From: Pseudomonas mandelii
GTDB taxonomy: Bacteria > Pseudomonadota > Gammaproteobacteria > Pseudomonadales > Pseudomonadaceae
Assembly: GCF_900106065.1 (NCBI RefSeq)
Contig: NZ_LT629796.1
Coordinates: 4,867,501-4,931,500, forward strand
Direction: 5' to 3'
Length of the DNA stretch: 64,000 bases
The notes under the pieces were generated by a model. It was not told the origin of the DNA and did not search any database. It worked only from the letters and a program-made list of their open reading frames with translations. Within the stretch, counting starts at the first letter, position 1. The number at the start of each line of letters is the position of its first letter. Below, piece after piece: positions 54,722 through 64,000 of the stretch. Position numbers and translations under genes: made by a program.

Positions 54722-55639
54722 ATGCCAGCAAAAGTAGTGGTGATAGGCAGCCTGAACATGGACCTGGTGACCCGGGCTCCACGGCTGCCCCGTGGCGGTG
54801 AGACGCTGATCGGGCAGTCGTTTGCCACGGTTTCCGGCGGCAAGGGCGCGAACCAGGCGGTCGCTGCGGCGCGGCTGGGAGCGCAGGTGTCGATGGTCGG
54901 TTGTGTCGGCAGCGATGCTTACGGTGAAGAACTGCGCGGGGCTCTGATGGTCGAGCAGATCGACTGCCAGGCCGTCAGCACTGTCGAGGGTTCCAGCGGC
55001 GTGGCATTGATTGTGGTCGATGACAACAGCCAGAACGCAATCGTGATCGTCGCCGGTGCCAATGGTGCGCTGACGCCACAGGTGATCGACCGGTTCGATG
55101 CCGTGTTGCAGGCGGCGGACGTGATTATTTGTCAGCTGGAAGTGCCGGATGCCACGGTGGGTCACGCCCTCAAGCGCGGCCGTGAGCTGGGCAAAATCGT
55201 GATCCTCAACCCGGCGCCGGCCAGTCGTCCGCTGCCAGCAGATTGGTATGCGTCCATCGATTACCTGATTCCCAATGAAAGCGAGGCCTCGGCGCTGAGC
55301 GGTTTGCCGGTTGACTCCCTTGCGTCCGCCGAAACCGCCGCAACCCGATTGATCGCACTGGGTGCCGGTAAGGTCATCATCACCCTGGGTGCTCAAGGGT
55401 CAATGTTCGCCAACGGTACAGGCTTCGAACATTTCCCGGCACCGACGGTGAAGGCTGTCGATACCACGGCGGCCGGCGATACCTTCGTCGGCGGTTTTGC
55501 TGCCGCGCTGGCGTCCGGCAAAACCGAAGCTGAAGCGATCCGTTTCGGCCAGGTAGCCGCGGCGCTTTCAGTCACCCGTGCCGGCGCGCAACCCTCGATT
55601 CCCACCTTGTCCGAAGTACAGGCGTACAAAGCACCATGA
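54722..55639 (+). CDS. rbsK: Ribokinase
   Basis: 305 aa PfkB-family kinase; phosphorylates ribose to ribose 5-phosphate. First signature [20 protein letters not shown]; second with the catalytic Asp in [17 protein letters not shown]. Follows rbsR by 24 bases; stop overlaps the rbsD start (ATGA). Confidence 0.95.
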   Translation: MPAKVVVIGSLNMDLVTRAPRLPRGGETLIGQSFATVSGGKGANQAVAAARLGAQVSMVGCVGSDAYGEELRGALMVEQIDCQAVSTVEGSSGVALIVVDDNSQNAIVIVAGANGALTPQVIDRFDAVLQAADVIICQLEVPDATVGHALKRGRELGKIVILNPAPASRPLPADWYASIDYLIPNESEASALSGLPVDSLASAETAATRLIALGAGKVIITLGAQGSMFANGTGFEHFPAPTVKAVDTTAAGDTFVGGFAAALASGKTEAEAIRFGQVAAALSVTRAGAQPSIPTLSEVQAYKAP

Positions 55640-56040
55640 AAAAGACACCTTTGCTCAACGTCGCGCTGTCTCGGCTGATCGCTTCCTTGGGTCACGGCGA
55701 CATGGTCGTGATCGGCGATGCCGGCCTGCCCGTACCGCCGGGCGTCGAACTGATCGACCTGGCCCTGACCCAGGGTATTCCGGATTTCGTCAGCACCTTG
55801 AACGTCGTGCTCAGCGAAATGCAGGTTGAGCGCCATGTGCTGGCCGAGGAAATTCTGGACAAACAACCACCCGCCTTGAGCTCTCTGGATGAGCTGAATG
55901 CCAAGGGCGCGCTGGGCCAGCGTGAGCTGCTCAGCCATGAACAATTCAAAGTCCTCAGTCGACAGGCGCGAGCGATTGTCCGTACCGGCGAATGTGCGCC
56001 GTACTGCAACATCGTGCTGGTCTCGGGGGTGACCTTCTGA
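55636..56040 (+). CDS. rbsD: D-ribose pyranase
   Basis: 134 aa. Converts beta-pyranose ribose to the furanose used by RbsK. Catalytic His in [19 protein letters not shown]-terminal [16 protein letters not shown] is typical. Encoded four bases inside the end of rbsK. Confidence 0.94.
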   Translation: MKKTPLLNVALSRLIASLGHGDMVVIGDAGLPVPPGVELIDLALTQGIPDFVSTLNVVLSEMQVERHVLAEEILDKQPPALSSLDELNAKGALGQRELLSHEQFKVLSRQARAIVRTGECAPYCNIVLVSGVTF

Positions 56041-56083
56041 CCCGCTGTACACAATCTGTTTCCCCACGCACAAGGAGTGCGAT

Positions 56084-57112
56084 ATGCACCGCTATGCTCA
56101 GAAACTGCACCACCTGCTCCGGAGTTTGCTGCTTTTGTCCCTGATTACTGCAACAAGCGCCCAGGCTGCGGAAAAGATCGATTTGATCATCGACACCGAC
56201 CCGGGTGCCGACGACGTCGTCGCTTTGCTGTTTGCGTTGGCGTCGCCGGAAGAATTGAATATCCGTGCGCTGACCACCGTCGCGGGCAACGTGCGACTGG
56301 ACAAGACTTCGCGAAATGCGCGACTGGCCCGTGAGTGGGCGGGGCGCGAGGAGGTGCCGGTCTACGCAGGCGCACCGAAACCGTTGATGCGCACACCGAT
56401 TTATGCCGAGAACATCCATGGCAAGGAGGGCTTGTCGGGCGTCACCGTGCACGAGCCGAAGAAAGGCCTGGCCGAAGGCAATGCGGTCGAGTACCTGATC
56501 GACACTTTGAAGGCCGCCAAGCCTCACAGCATCACCATCGCCATGCTCGGTCCACAGACCAACCTGGCCCTGGCGCTGATCCAGGAACCTGAAATCGTTC
56601 AGGGCATCAAGGAAGTGGTGATCATGGGGGGGGCGCATTTCAACGGCGGCAACATCACCCCGGTGGCCGAGTTCAACCTGTTCGCCGACCCGCAGGCTGC
56701 GGAAGTGGTGCTCAAGAGCGGCGTGAAGCTGACCTATCTGCCGCTGGACGTGACCCACAAGATCCTCACCAGTGAGGCGCGCCTGAAGCAGATCGCAGCG
56801 ATCAACAACAACGCCAGCAAGCTGGTGGGCGACATTCTCAATGAGTACGTCAAAGGCGACATGGAACACTACGGCATTCCAGGTGGCCCGGTGCATGACG
56901 CCACCGTCATCGCCTACCTGCTCAAGCCTGAATTGTTCACCGGTCGCTCGGTCAATGTGGTCGTTGATAGCCGCGAAGGCCCGACCTTCGGCCAAACCAT
57001 CGTCGACTGGTATGACGGCCTGAAAGCGCCGAAGAATGCATTCTGGGTAGAAAGCGGCGACGCCCAGGGATTCTTCGATTTGCTGACCCAGCGTCTGGCT
57101 CGTCTGAAGTAA
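56084..57112 (+). CDS. Periplasmic nucleoside hydrolase
   Basis: 342 aa, RBS AAGGAG. Splits nucleosides into base and ribose. The calcium-binding signature DTDPGADDVVALLFALAS lies at about residues 38-55; IAMLGPQTNLALALIQEPE, VIMGGAHFNGGN and the C-terminal HDATVIAYLL complete the IunH family pattern. A signal peptide (1-28, ending SAQA) places it in the periplasm, unlike cytoplasmic RihA/B. 43 bases after rbsD, so it would feed ribose to RbsB. Terminator at 57121. Confidence 0.9.
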   Translation: MHRYAQKLHHLLRSLLLLSLITATSAQAAEKIDLIIDTDPGADDVVALLFALASPEELNIRALTTVAGNVRLDKTSRNARLAREWAGREEVPVYAGAPKPLMRTPIYAENIHGKEGLSGVTVHEPKKGLAEGNAVEYLIDTLKAAKPHSITIAMLGPQTNLALALIQEPEIVQGIKEVVIMGGAHFNGGNITPVAEFNLFADPQAAEVVLKSGVKLTYLPLDVTHKILTSEARLKQIAAINNNASKLVGDILNEYVKGDMEHYGIPGGPVHDATVIAYLLKPELFTGRSVNVVVDSREGPTFGQTIVDWYDGLKAPKNAFWVESGDAQGFFDLLTQRLARLK

Positions 57113-57120
57113 GTTTCACA

Positions 57121-57146
57121 CCCGCAGGTGCCAGCCTGCGGGTTTT
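57121..57146 (+). terminator. Terminator of the rbs-nucleoside hydrolase operon
   Basis: CCCGCAGG / CCTGCGGG stem, loop TGCCAG, then TTTT. Confidence 0.85.
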
Positions 57147-57357
57147 ACGCCCGCTCGTTCTCTGTCAAGCCCATATAGCCGGCGGGGTACTTTTCGAATA
57201 TCTGCGCGATGAATTTCCTGGCCGCTTCAGTTCCCAGTTCCTTGACCAATAGATCGATGCCAATGATTGCGAACTCTTCCGGGCTGCCCGGGCTGTAAGA
57301 GCTGTGACCCTGCGGCCACTTGACGGTGATGTTGGCGTCGATGCTTATGGTGGACAT
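57145..57357 (-). CDS. Small hypothetical protein
   Basis: 70 aa from ATG 57357 (MSTISIDANITVKWPQGHSS); further in-frame upstream sequence lies over the divergent neighbour. Acidic, helical C-terminal half (EFAIIGIDLLVKELGTEAAR). Divergent from the 57490 gene, with 132 bases between. Not recognised. Confidence 0.6.
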   Translation of the reverse strand: MSTISIDANITVKWPQGHSSYSPGSPEEFAIIGIDLLVKELGTEAARKFIAQIFEKYPAGYMGLTENERA

Positions 57358-57489
57358 GATGGCGCTCGTGAAGTCGGGAAAGTCTGAGTGTCGAGTTAAC
57401 CATTTTGCGCGGCGTTTGGCACTCCGACTTAGGCATGAGAGGAGGGCTATGCGACACTTGGTCTTTGACGAATTTTCAAGGACCGTGCT

Positions 57490-57795
57490 GTGCAGATCGA
57501 TTTGAACACGCCCGACGGCTTGACCCTCAAGGCGGTGCACCAGTTACTGGCTTCTGCCAGTGATGACGAGCATACGCAACTGCGGGTGACCAAGGCTGGC
57601 GTTGCCTATATTTCATCGGGTGTTGTGGGCGGCACCGATATCAACGGACTATTGTTTCGGCTGGAGACGTGGGCCAAGGGCTCCGGTTACGTAGGCTTGG
57701 TCGCAGCAAGCGATGAGGTCTGGGTCATGCAGATCTTCAATGCGCTGAAAGAGAACTGGCCGAACCCGCCGTATGATTACATCGACGTCTATTGA
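57490..57795 (+). CDS. Small hypothetical protein
   Basis: 101 aa, GTG start. Soluble, with MQIDLNTPDGLTLKAVHQLL and a tail VWVMQIFNALKENWPNPPYD. It could pair functionally with the divergent 70-aa protein; no family recognised. Confidence 0.6.
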   Translation: MQIDLNTPDGLTLKAVHQLLASASDDEHTQLRVTKAGVAYISSGVVGGTDINGLLFRLETWAKGSGYVGLVAASDEVWVMQIFNALKENWPNPPYDYIDVY

Positions 57796-57962
57796 GGGCT
57801 GTTCATATTCAGTCACGATTGAGTGATGAACGGCGCGGCGATGCTCAGGCAAACTCGCCGCTCGTGCGGTTCCAGGGCAGAGTGATGGCACTCACCTTGA
57901 AACCAAATGCCGGATTGGCGGTCGCAAGATCTCAGCTTAACTATTGGAAAAAAGGAGGCTTC

Positions 57963-58283
57963 ATGCCTTGGAAGCTCGCGTCATTGGGTACTTTGTTCGC
58001 CGTCACTTTGCTGGCTGGTTGCAGTAGCACGTCCTCCGAGTCGGCGGCAGACCCTGTAGCGACGTCTGACACAGGTCACAGCCGTTGTGAGGCAAAGGCA
58101 GCCGAATTCGCCATCGGCAAACCGGCTTCGCCCGCACTGTTGGAGCAGGCGCGTACCCGCGCAGGCGCACAGAACGCACGGTTCCTGTCGCCTAACGATA
58201 TGGTGACGCTGGAATACCGCTCCGATCGTCTGAACCTCAACACCGATGCCAGCCGGGTGGTCACCCGCGTCAACTGCGGCTGA
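57963..58283 (+). CDS. Peptidase inhibitor I78-family lipoprotein
   Basis: 106 aa from ATG 57963 after AAAGGAGG. Lipobox LLAGC (about residues 16-20). The I78 core follows: RCEAKAAEFAIGKPASPALL, RAGAQNARFLSPNDMVTLEY, and LNLNTDASRVVTRVNCG with two Cys closing the domain. Likely an envelope-anchored serine-protease inhibitor. Confidence 0.85.
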   Translation: MPWKLASLGTLFAVTLLAGCSSTSSESAADPVATSDTGHSRCEAKAAEFAIGKPASPALLEQARTRAGAQNARFLSPNDMVTLEYRSDRLNLNTDASRVVTRVNCG

Positions 58284-58306
58284 TCGCTTCAGGCTTTTGC
58301 TTCACC

Positions 58307-58338
58307 CATAAAAAACCCCGTCACATGGACGGGGTTTT
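58307..58338. terminator. Bidirectional terminator
   Basis: AAAAAACCCCGTC / GACGGGGTTTTTT with a short ACATG loop. It ends the I78 gene on the plus strand and the cold-shock gene on the minus strand. Confidence 0.9.
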
Positions 58339-58355
58339 TTTAGTGCGGCTGAAAA

Positions 58356-58568
58356 TTACTCAGCGCGGACTTGTGCAGCTTGCATACCCTTTTGGCCTTT
58401 CTCAGCCACGAAGGAAACGGTTTGGCCTTCTTTCAGGCTTTTGAAACCGTCGCTTTCGATAGCTTTGAAGTGTACGAACAGGTCGTCACCGCCACCTTGA
58501 GGAGTGATGAAGCCGAAGCCTTTTTCATCGTTGAACCATTTAACGGTGCCGGTTTGGCGATTAGACAT
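58356..58568 (-). CDS. Cold-shock protein, CspA family
   Basis: 70 aa from ATG 58568, close to the usual 69-70. Single-strand nucleic-acid-binding OB fold: RNP1 KGFGFITP and RNP2 LFVHF are intact. mRNA chaperone; in Pseudomonas this gene is often called capB or cspA. The 290-base upstream gap contains a hairpin, which may belong to a long 5' leader. Confidence 0.95.
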   Translation of the reverse strand: MSNRQTGTVKWFNDEKGFGFITPQGGGDDLFVHFKAIESDGFKSLKEGQTVSFVAEKGQKGMQAAQVRAE

Positions 58569-58720
58569 GGTGTATCTCCAAGAAACATATATTTTCAGTA
58601 GTGCTGTGCTGCTCAGGCCAACTGGGCACACCGGGGTATCATAGTCGAAATGTTCGCTTTGGGAGCCCCCCGGACGTGCTGTTTGCCGTGCAGTCGCGTT
58701 CCGTTTGCTGCTTGATGTAG

Positions 58721-58750
58721 CTGAAAGCCCCGTTTTACAAGGCTTTCAGC
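58721..58750. repeat. Perfect hairpin in the gap upstream of the cold-shock gene
   Basis: GCTGAAAGCC / GGCTTTCAGC, a perfect 10-base stem around an 11-base loop. Located about 155 bases before the cold-shock start; may be part of its leader or the end of an upstream transcript. Confidence 0.55.
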
Positions 58751-58858
58751 CGAAAGTAAAGACGATAAAAAAACCTGTAAAACCTGCATAAATTGTACGA
58801 AAAAGCTCAAATGCAGCGGTTTTTATCAGCGATAAGCCGAGTCAAAAGGACTTTTTTG

Positions 58859-59161
58859 TCACTTCTTCGCCGGTGTATTGGCCTTGCATTTGGCTATCTG
58901 ACCCAGAGCTTTCTGCTGCAATTCCGGGCTGGCCTTATTGTCCATCAATGCCTGGATATCGCCAGCCGGATACGATTTGATCGCATCAGCACCGCAAGCG
59001 CAGTGGGCCTTCGCTGCGGCCGCACCGATCTGTGGAGTCGCAGCCTCTGTGCATTGAGTCATGTATTTTTCGCGCTCGCCCTTGGGCCAATCGGCGTGGG
59101 CAGCCAGTGGCAGCAACAGAACGATGGGGGCGACTACTGCGAACAAACGATTAAGACGCAT
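58859..59161 (-). CDS. Small secreted protein with conserved cysteines
   Basis: 100 aa from ATG 59161. Signal peptide about 1-24 (VVAPIVLLLPLAAHA). Mature part: WPKGEREKYMTQCTEAATPQ, KAHCACGADAI, QIAKCKANTPAKK, with four Cys. Exported; function unknown. Confidence 0.65.
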   Translation of the reverse strand: MRLNRLFAVVAPIVLLLPLAAHADWPKGEREKYMTQCTEAATPQIGAAAAKAHCACGADAIKSYPAGDIQALMDNKASPELQQKALGQIAKCKANTPAKK

Positions 59162-59533
59162 GCTGGGATGCTCCTTGTGGGTCAATGTCTTGTTATCTGA
59201 GGGGTAAAGCGGGGTTCAAGTTCAGCACTCTGGCATAAATTGCGAGATTTGCCCCGGCATAAGCCTCGTTGCATCGATGACCGTTCATCTGTGCTAGCAT
59301 GCCTCGCTCGGGCTTTTGCGGGCTCCGGATGACCTTCAGTCCCGGTGGCGGCAACGGCGCGAATAACCCTGATTTGAATCCCAGTCACTCTGGTTCGGTT
59401 TTCCGGTTGGCCGCAAGGCTCCTGCCGCTGTAAGGCAGGCGTTCGTCATTGAATGGCCTGGATCGGATCTTGTACTGGCTCATCCCAACCCACGTGACCT
59501 TTGGTAGGGGTCACCACTAGGAGAGGAGGCGCC
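59162..59533. other. Long leader region of thrS
   Basis: 372 bases without a gene. A TAGCAT -10-like box at 59295-59300 would give a ~230-base leader. It contains a CCTGCC / GGCAGG hairpin (59421-59439) and ends with GGAGAGGAGG before the thrS ATG. In E. coli ThrRS represses its own mRNA through leader structures that mimic tRNA; a similar role here is only possible. Confidence 0.45.
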
Positions 59534-61456
59534 ATGCCAACTATTACTCTTCCCGACGGCAGTCAACGTTCATTCGATCACCCGGTTTCCGTAGCCGAGG
59601 TCGCCGCATCCATTGGTGCAGGTCTGGCCAAGGCCACCGTGGCCGGCAAGGTCAATGGCAAGCTGGTCGACGCCAGCGACATCATCGACAGCGATTCCAC
59701 GCTGCAAATCATTACGCCAAAGGATGAAGAGGGGCTGGAGATCATTCGCCACTCTTGCGCCCACCTGGTTGGCCACGCGGTCAAGCAGCTGTACCCGACC
59801 GCCAAGATGGTCATCGGTCCGGTCATCGACGAAGGCTTCTATTACGACATCGCCTTCGAACGTCCTTTCACTCCGGACGACCTGGCAGCCATCGAGCAGC
59901 GCATGCAGCAGCTGATCGAGAAAGATTACGACGTGATCAAGAAAGTCACTCCGCGCGCCGAAGTGATCGAAGTGTTCAAGGCTCGTGGCGAAGACTACAA
60001 GCTGCGCCTGGTCGAGGACATGCCGAACGAGCAGGCCATGGGCCTGTACTATCACGAAGAATACGTCGACATGTGCCGCGGCCCGCACGTGCCGAATACG
60101 CGCTTCCTGAAATCCTTCAAGTTGACCAAGTTGTCCGGCGCCTACTGGCGTGGCGATGCCAAGAACGAGCAGTTGCAGCGCGTTTACGGCACCGCTTGGG
60201 CGGACAAGAAGCAGCTGGCGGCTTACATCCAGCGCATCGAAGAAGCTGAAAAGCGCGATCACCGCAAGATCGGCAAGCGCCTGGGCCTGTTTCATACCCA
60301 GGAAGAGTCGCCGGGCATGGTGTTCTGGCACCCGAACGGCTGGACTTTGTATCAAGTGCTCGAGCAGTACATGCGCAAGGTTCAGCGCGACAACGGCTAT
60401 CTGGAGATCAAAACTCCACAAGTCGTTGACCGCAGCCTGTGGGAGAAATCCGGGCACTGGGCCAACTACGCCGACAACATGTTCACCACGCAGTCGGAAA
60501 ACCGCGACTATGCGATCAAGCCGATGAACTGCCCTTGCCATGTGCAAGTGTTCAATCAGGGCCTGAAGAGCTACCGCGAGTTGCCGATGCGTCTGGCCGA
60601 ATTCGGTGCTTGCCACCGTAACGAGCCATCGGGTGCGCTGCACGGCATCATGCGTGTGCGTGCATTCACTCAGGACGACGCCCACATCTTCTGCACTGAA
60701 GAGCAGATGCAGGCCGAATCCGCCGCTTTCATCAAGCTGACCATGGATGTTTATGCCGACTTCGGCTTTAAAGACGTCGAAATGAAGCTGTCCACTCGTC
60801 CGGAAAAACGTGTTGGTTCCGACGAGCTGTGGGATCGCGCCGAAGCTGCATTGGCTGCAGCCCTTGATAGCGCTGGCTTGCCCTATGATTTGCAGCCGGG
60901 CGAAGGTGCGTTCTACGGTCCGAAGATCGAGTTCTCGCTGAAAGATTGCCTCGGCCGTGTCTGGCAGTGTGGTACCCTTCAGCTCGATTTTAACCTGCCT
61001 GTCCGTCTGGGAGCCGAATACGTCTCCGAAGACAACAGTCGAAAGCACCCGGTGATGTTGCACCGGGCGATCCTCGGATCCTTCGAACGTTTCGTCGGAA
61101 TCCTGATCGAGCACTACGAGGGTGCATTCCCTGCGTGGCTGGCTCCGACCCAGGCAGTGATCATGAATATCACTGACAAACAGGCCGATTTTGCCGCCGA
61201 GGTCGAAAAAACCCTCAACGAAAGCGGATTTCGTGCCAAGTCTGACTTGAGAAATGAAAAGATCGGCTTTAAAATCCGCGAGCATACTTTGCTCAAGGTT
61301 CCTTATCTCTTGGTTATCGGAGATCGGGAAGTCGAGATGCAGACTGTCGCTGTGCGTACTCGTGAAGGTGCTGACCTGGGCTCGATGCCCGTCGCCCAGT
61401 TCGCTGAGTTTCTCGCGCAAGCGGTTTCCCGGCGTGGTCGCCCAGATTCGGAGTAA
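59534..61456 (+). CDS. thrS: Threonyl-tRNA synthetase
   Basis: 640 aa from ATG 59534 (AGGAGG seven bases upstream). Domains: TGS about 1-62 ([16 protein letters not shown]), second additional domain about 65-225 with [16 protein letters not shown] (editing His motif), class II catalytic core about 245-535 (motif 2 [20 protein letters not shown]), then the C-terminal anticodon-binding domain. First gene of thrS-infC-rpmI-rplT. The TAA stop shares its last A with a following ATT. Confidence 0.97.
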   Translation: MPTITLPDGSQRSFDHPVSVAEVAASIGAGLAKATVAGKVNGKLVDASDIIDSDSTLQIITPKDEEGLEIIRHSCAHLVGHAVKQLYPTAKMVIGPVIDEGFYYDIAFERPFTPDDLAAIEQRMQQLIEKDYDVIKKVTPRAEVIEVFKARGEDYKLRLVEDMPNEQAMGLYYHEEYVDMCRGPHVPNTRFLKSFKLTKLSGAYWRGDAKNEQLQRVYGTAWADKKQLAAYIQRIEEAEKRDHRKIGKRLGLFHTQEESPGMVFWHPNGWTLYQVLEQYMRKVQRDNGYLEIKTPQVVDRSLWEKSGHWANYADNMFTTQSENRDYAIKPMNCPCHVQVFNQGLKSYRELPMRLAEFGACHRNEPSGALHGIMRVRAFTQDDAHIFCTEEQMQAESAAFIKLTMDVYADFGFKDVEMKLSTRPEKRVGSDELWDRAEAALAAALDSAGLPYDLQPGEGAFYGPKIEFSLKDCLGRVWQCGTLQLDFNLPVRLGAEYVSEDNSRKHPVMLHRAILGSFERFVGILIEHYEGAFPAWLAPTQAVIMNITDKQADFAAEVEKTLNESGFRAKSDLRNEKIGFKIREHTLLKVPYLLVIGDREVEMQTVAVRTREGADLGSMPVAQFAEFLAQAVSRRGRPDSE

Positions 61457-61461
61457 TTACT

Positions 61462-62007
61462 ATTAAGCGTGAAATGAGACAAGATAAACGAGCTGCACCG
61501 AAAGCCCCGATCAACGAGAATATCTCGGCACGCGAGGTTCGGTTAATTGGGGCTGAAGGTGAACAGCTTGGGATTGTGTCAATTGAAGACGCGCTTCTTA
61601 AGGCTGAAGAGGCCAAACTGGATTTGGTGGAAATTTCCGCCGATGCAGTACCCCCTGTTTGCAAACTGATGGACTACGGCAAATCGATCTTCGAGAAGAA
61701 GAAGCAGATTGCCGCGGCCAAGAAAAACCAGAAGCAGATTCAGGTTAAAGAAATCAAGTTTCGTCCAGGGACGGAGGAAGGGGATTACCAGGTAAAACTG
61801 CGCAACCTGGTACGTTTCCTGAGTGATGGGGACAGGGCCAAGGTATCCTTGCGATTCCGCGGCCGTGAGATGGCCCACCAGGAGCTGGGGATGGAACTCC
61901 TCAAGCGAGTTGAAGGTGACTTGCTTGAGTACGGTTCGGTCGAACAGCATCCTAAGATGGAAGGACGCCAGCTGATCATGGTCATCGCCCCGAAAAAGAA
62001 GAAGTAA
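61462..62007 (+). CDS. infC: Translation initiation factor IF-3 (AUU start)
   Basis: 181 aa read from ATT 61462 ([20 protein letters not shown]). GGAG at 61450-61453 stands eight bases before this ATT but 20 before the first ATG (61474), so the ATT fits better. Rare AUU start is the known means by which IF-3 represses its own translation. N-domain: [20 protein letters not shown]; basic linker [21 protein letters not shown]-domain ends [13 protein letters not shown]. It binds the 30S subunit and checks initiator tRNA. Confidence 0.9.
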   Translation: MKREMRQDKRAAPKAPINENISAREVRLIGAEGEQLGIVSIEDALLKAEEAKLDLVEISADAVPPVCKLMDYGKSIFEKKKQIAAAKKNQKQIQVKEIKFRPGTEEGDYQVKLRNLVRFLSDGDRAKVSLRFRGREMAHQELGMELLKRVEGDLLEYGSVEQHPKMEGRQLIMVIAPKKKK

Positions 62008-62067
62008 TCATCAGGGCACGGCAGGCCTTCTGATTATGTTTATCAACTGAATGCGGAGTATCCGAAC

Positions 62068-62262
62068 ATGCCAAAAATGAAAACGAAAAGTGGTGCTGCT
62101 AAGCGGTTTCTGAAAACTGCTAACGGTATCAAGCACAAGCACGCTTTCAAGAGCCACATCCTGACTAAAATGTCGACCAAGCGTAAGCGTCAACTGCGCG
62201 GTAGCAGCTTGCTGCATCCGTCTGACGTGGCAAAAGTCGAGCGCATGCTGCGCCTTCGTTAA
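62068..62262 (+). CDS. rpmI: 50S ribosomal protein L35
   Basis: 64 aa, RBS GCGGAG. Very basic; [20 protein letters not shown] and [20 protein letters not shown] are conserved. In E. coli, L20 represses rpmI and rplT through the leader; here the infC-rpmI gap is 60 bases. Confidence 0.97.
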   Translation: MPKMKTKSGAAKRFLKTANGIKHKHAFKSHILTKMSTKRKRQLRGSSLLHPSDVAKVERMLRLR

Positions 62263-62290
62263 TTTTAGTCAAGAATAGAGGAAGTAACTC

Positions 62291-62647
62291 ATGGCTCGTG
62301 TAAAGCGTGGCGTCATTGCCCGTAAACGTCACAAAAAAATTCTGAAACTTGCTAAAGGCTACTACGGCGCTCGCTCGCGCGTATTCCGTGTTGCCAAGCA
62401 AGCGGTAATCAAGGCAGGCCAATACGCCTACCGTGACCGTCGTCAGAAAAAACGTCAGTTCCGCGCTCTGTGGATCGCTCGTATCAACGCTGGTGCACGT
62501 ATCAACGGTCTGTCCTACAGCCGTTTCATCGCCGGCCTGAAAAAAGCGTCCATCGAGATCGACCGTAAGGTTCTGGCTGATCTGGCAGTGAACGAAAAAG
62601 CGGCGTTTGCTGCGATTGTCGAGAAAGCTAAAGCCACCTTGGCTTAA
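62291..62647 (+). CDS. rplT: 50S ribosomal protein L20
   Basis: 118 aa. Early assembly protein of the large subunit: [40 protein letters not shown], and the regulatory C-domain [20 protein letters not shown]. 28 bases after rpmI. A strong hairpin follows. Confidence 0.97.
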   Translation: MARVKRGVIARKRHKKILKLAKGYYGARSRVFRVAKQAVIKAGQYAYRDRRQKKRQFRALWIARINAGARINGLSYSRFIAGLKKASIEIDRKVLADLAVNEKAAFAAIVEKAKATLA

Positions 62648-62703
62648 GTACCCCCGACAGTCACCCGGTCTCACCTCTGTGGGACCAGGTGTTAAACGTC
62701 ATA

Positions 62704-63773
<1,070 letters not shown>

Positions 63774-63799
63774 TCGTAACGAATTCTTAGGAGAGCAGG

Positions 63800-64000
63800 A
63801 TGAAATTCAGTGAACAATGGCTGCGTGGCTGGGTAAGCCCGCAGGTAAGTCGCGACGAGCTGGTTGCCCGTCTGTCGATGGCCGGTCTTGAGGTCGATAG
63901 CGTTACGCTGGCCGCCGGTGAATTCAGTGGCGTGGTCGTGGGTGAGGTGCTGAGCACCGAGCAGCACCCGGACGCCGACAAGTTGCGCGTTTGCCAGGTC
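63800..64000 (+). CDS. pheT: Phenylalanyl-tRNA synthetase beta subunit, N-terminal part (cut by window end)
   Basis: First 67 codons only. RBS AGGAGAGCAGG. Starts [20 protein letters not shown] with [20 protein letters not shown], the conserved N terminus of PheT leading into its EMAP-like tRNA-binding domain ([20 protein letters not shown]). Together with PheS forms the alpha2-beta2 enzyme. Confidence 0.96.
   Translation, partial: MKFSEQWLRGWVSPQVSRDELVARLSMAGLEVDSVTLAAGEFSGVVVGEVLSTEQHPDADKLRVCQV

Noticed and set aside
59570..61420. 616-codon open frame antisense to thrS
   Set aside because: ThrS on the plus strand is unmistakable over the whole stretch; the antisense protein has no recognisable domain.

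Overview
The window reads as chromosome of a fluorescent Pseudomonas (P. fluorescens group). The gene orders leuB-asd-asd paralogue-fimV-truA-trpF-accD-folC-SPOR-cvpA-purF-metZ and thrS-infC-rpmI-rplT-pheS-pheT are the usual Pseudomonas ones. G+C is high, REP palindromes of the P. fluorescens type occur in four intergenic gaps, and an RsmE-type CsrA is present. This is inference from gene content; no database was searched.

Layout. 1-14.8 kb: biosynthetic housekeeping block (leucine, lysine/threonine, tryptophan, fatty acid, folate, purine, methionine) with fimV. 14.9-15.5 kb: three tRNA genes (Val-TAC, two Asp-GTC). 15.6-19.6 kb: FecI/FecR/TonB-receptor iron-signalling operon behind a Fur-like box. 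19.7-25.5 kb: L-rhamnonate catabolism, with transporter, dehydratase, aldolase and aldehyde dehydrogenase in one operon and a divergent LysR regulator. 25.7-31.3 kb: molybdenum hydroxylase with 2Fe-2S subunit, triheme cytochrome c and XdhC chaperone. 31.4-32.7 kb: PauB-like amine oxidoreductase.

32.9-40.3 kb: a 7.3-kb cryptic prophage bounded by a perfect 83-bp direct repeat made from the 3' part of a tRNA-Val(GAC) gene. It keeps a late-promoter/tandem-terminator region, a holin, a SleB-type endolysin, a secreted-protein cargo gene and an intact Wzy/O-antigen-polymerase-like membrane protein. Its integrase, Q antiterminator, spanin and a small conserved gene are broken, and nearly all structural genes are deleted. 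An IS3-family element (40320-41630, 3-bp target duplication CTG) sits just beyond the right attachment site.

41.7-49.9 kb: mixed chromosomal genes including an Aer-like chemoreceptor and a FlxA-like protein, both behind FliA (sigma-28)-like promoters, rsmE, a siderophore-interacting reductase, endonuclease I and periplasmic asparaginase. A promoter-terminator pair without an ORF at 44.1-44.2 kb suggests a small RNA. 50.0-57.1 kb: ribose operon rbsBACRKD followed by an exported nucleoside hydrolase, behind a promoter with a LacI-type palindrome. 57.1-59.2 kb: small proteins, an I78 inhibitor lipoprotein and a cold-shock protein. 59.5-64 kb: translation block, where infC appears to start at AUU. 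pheT and leuB are cut by the window ends.

The most unusual part is the degraded prophage that has kept lysis and surface-polysaccharide genes while losing control and virion genes.
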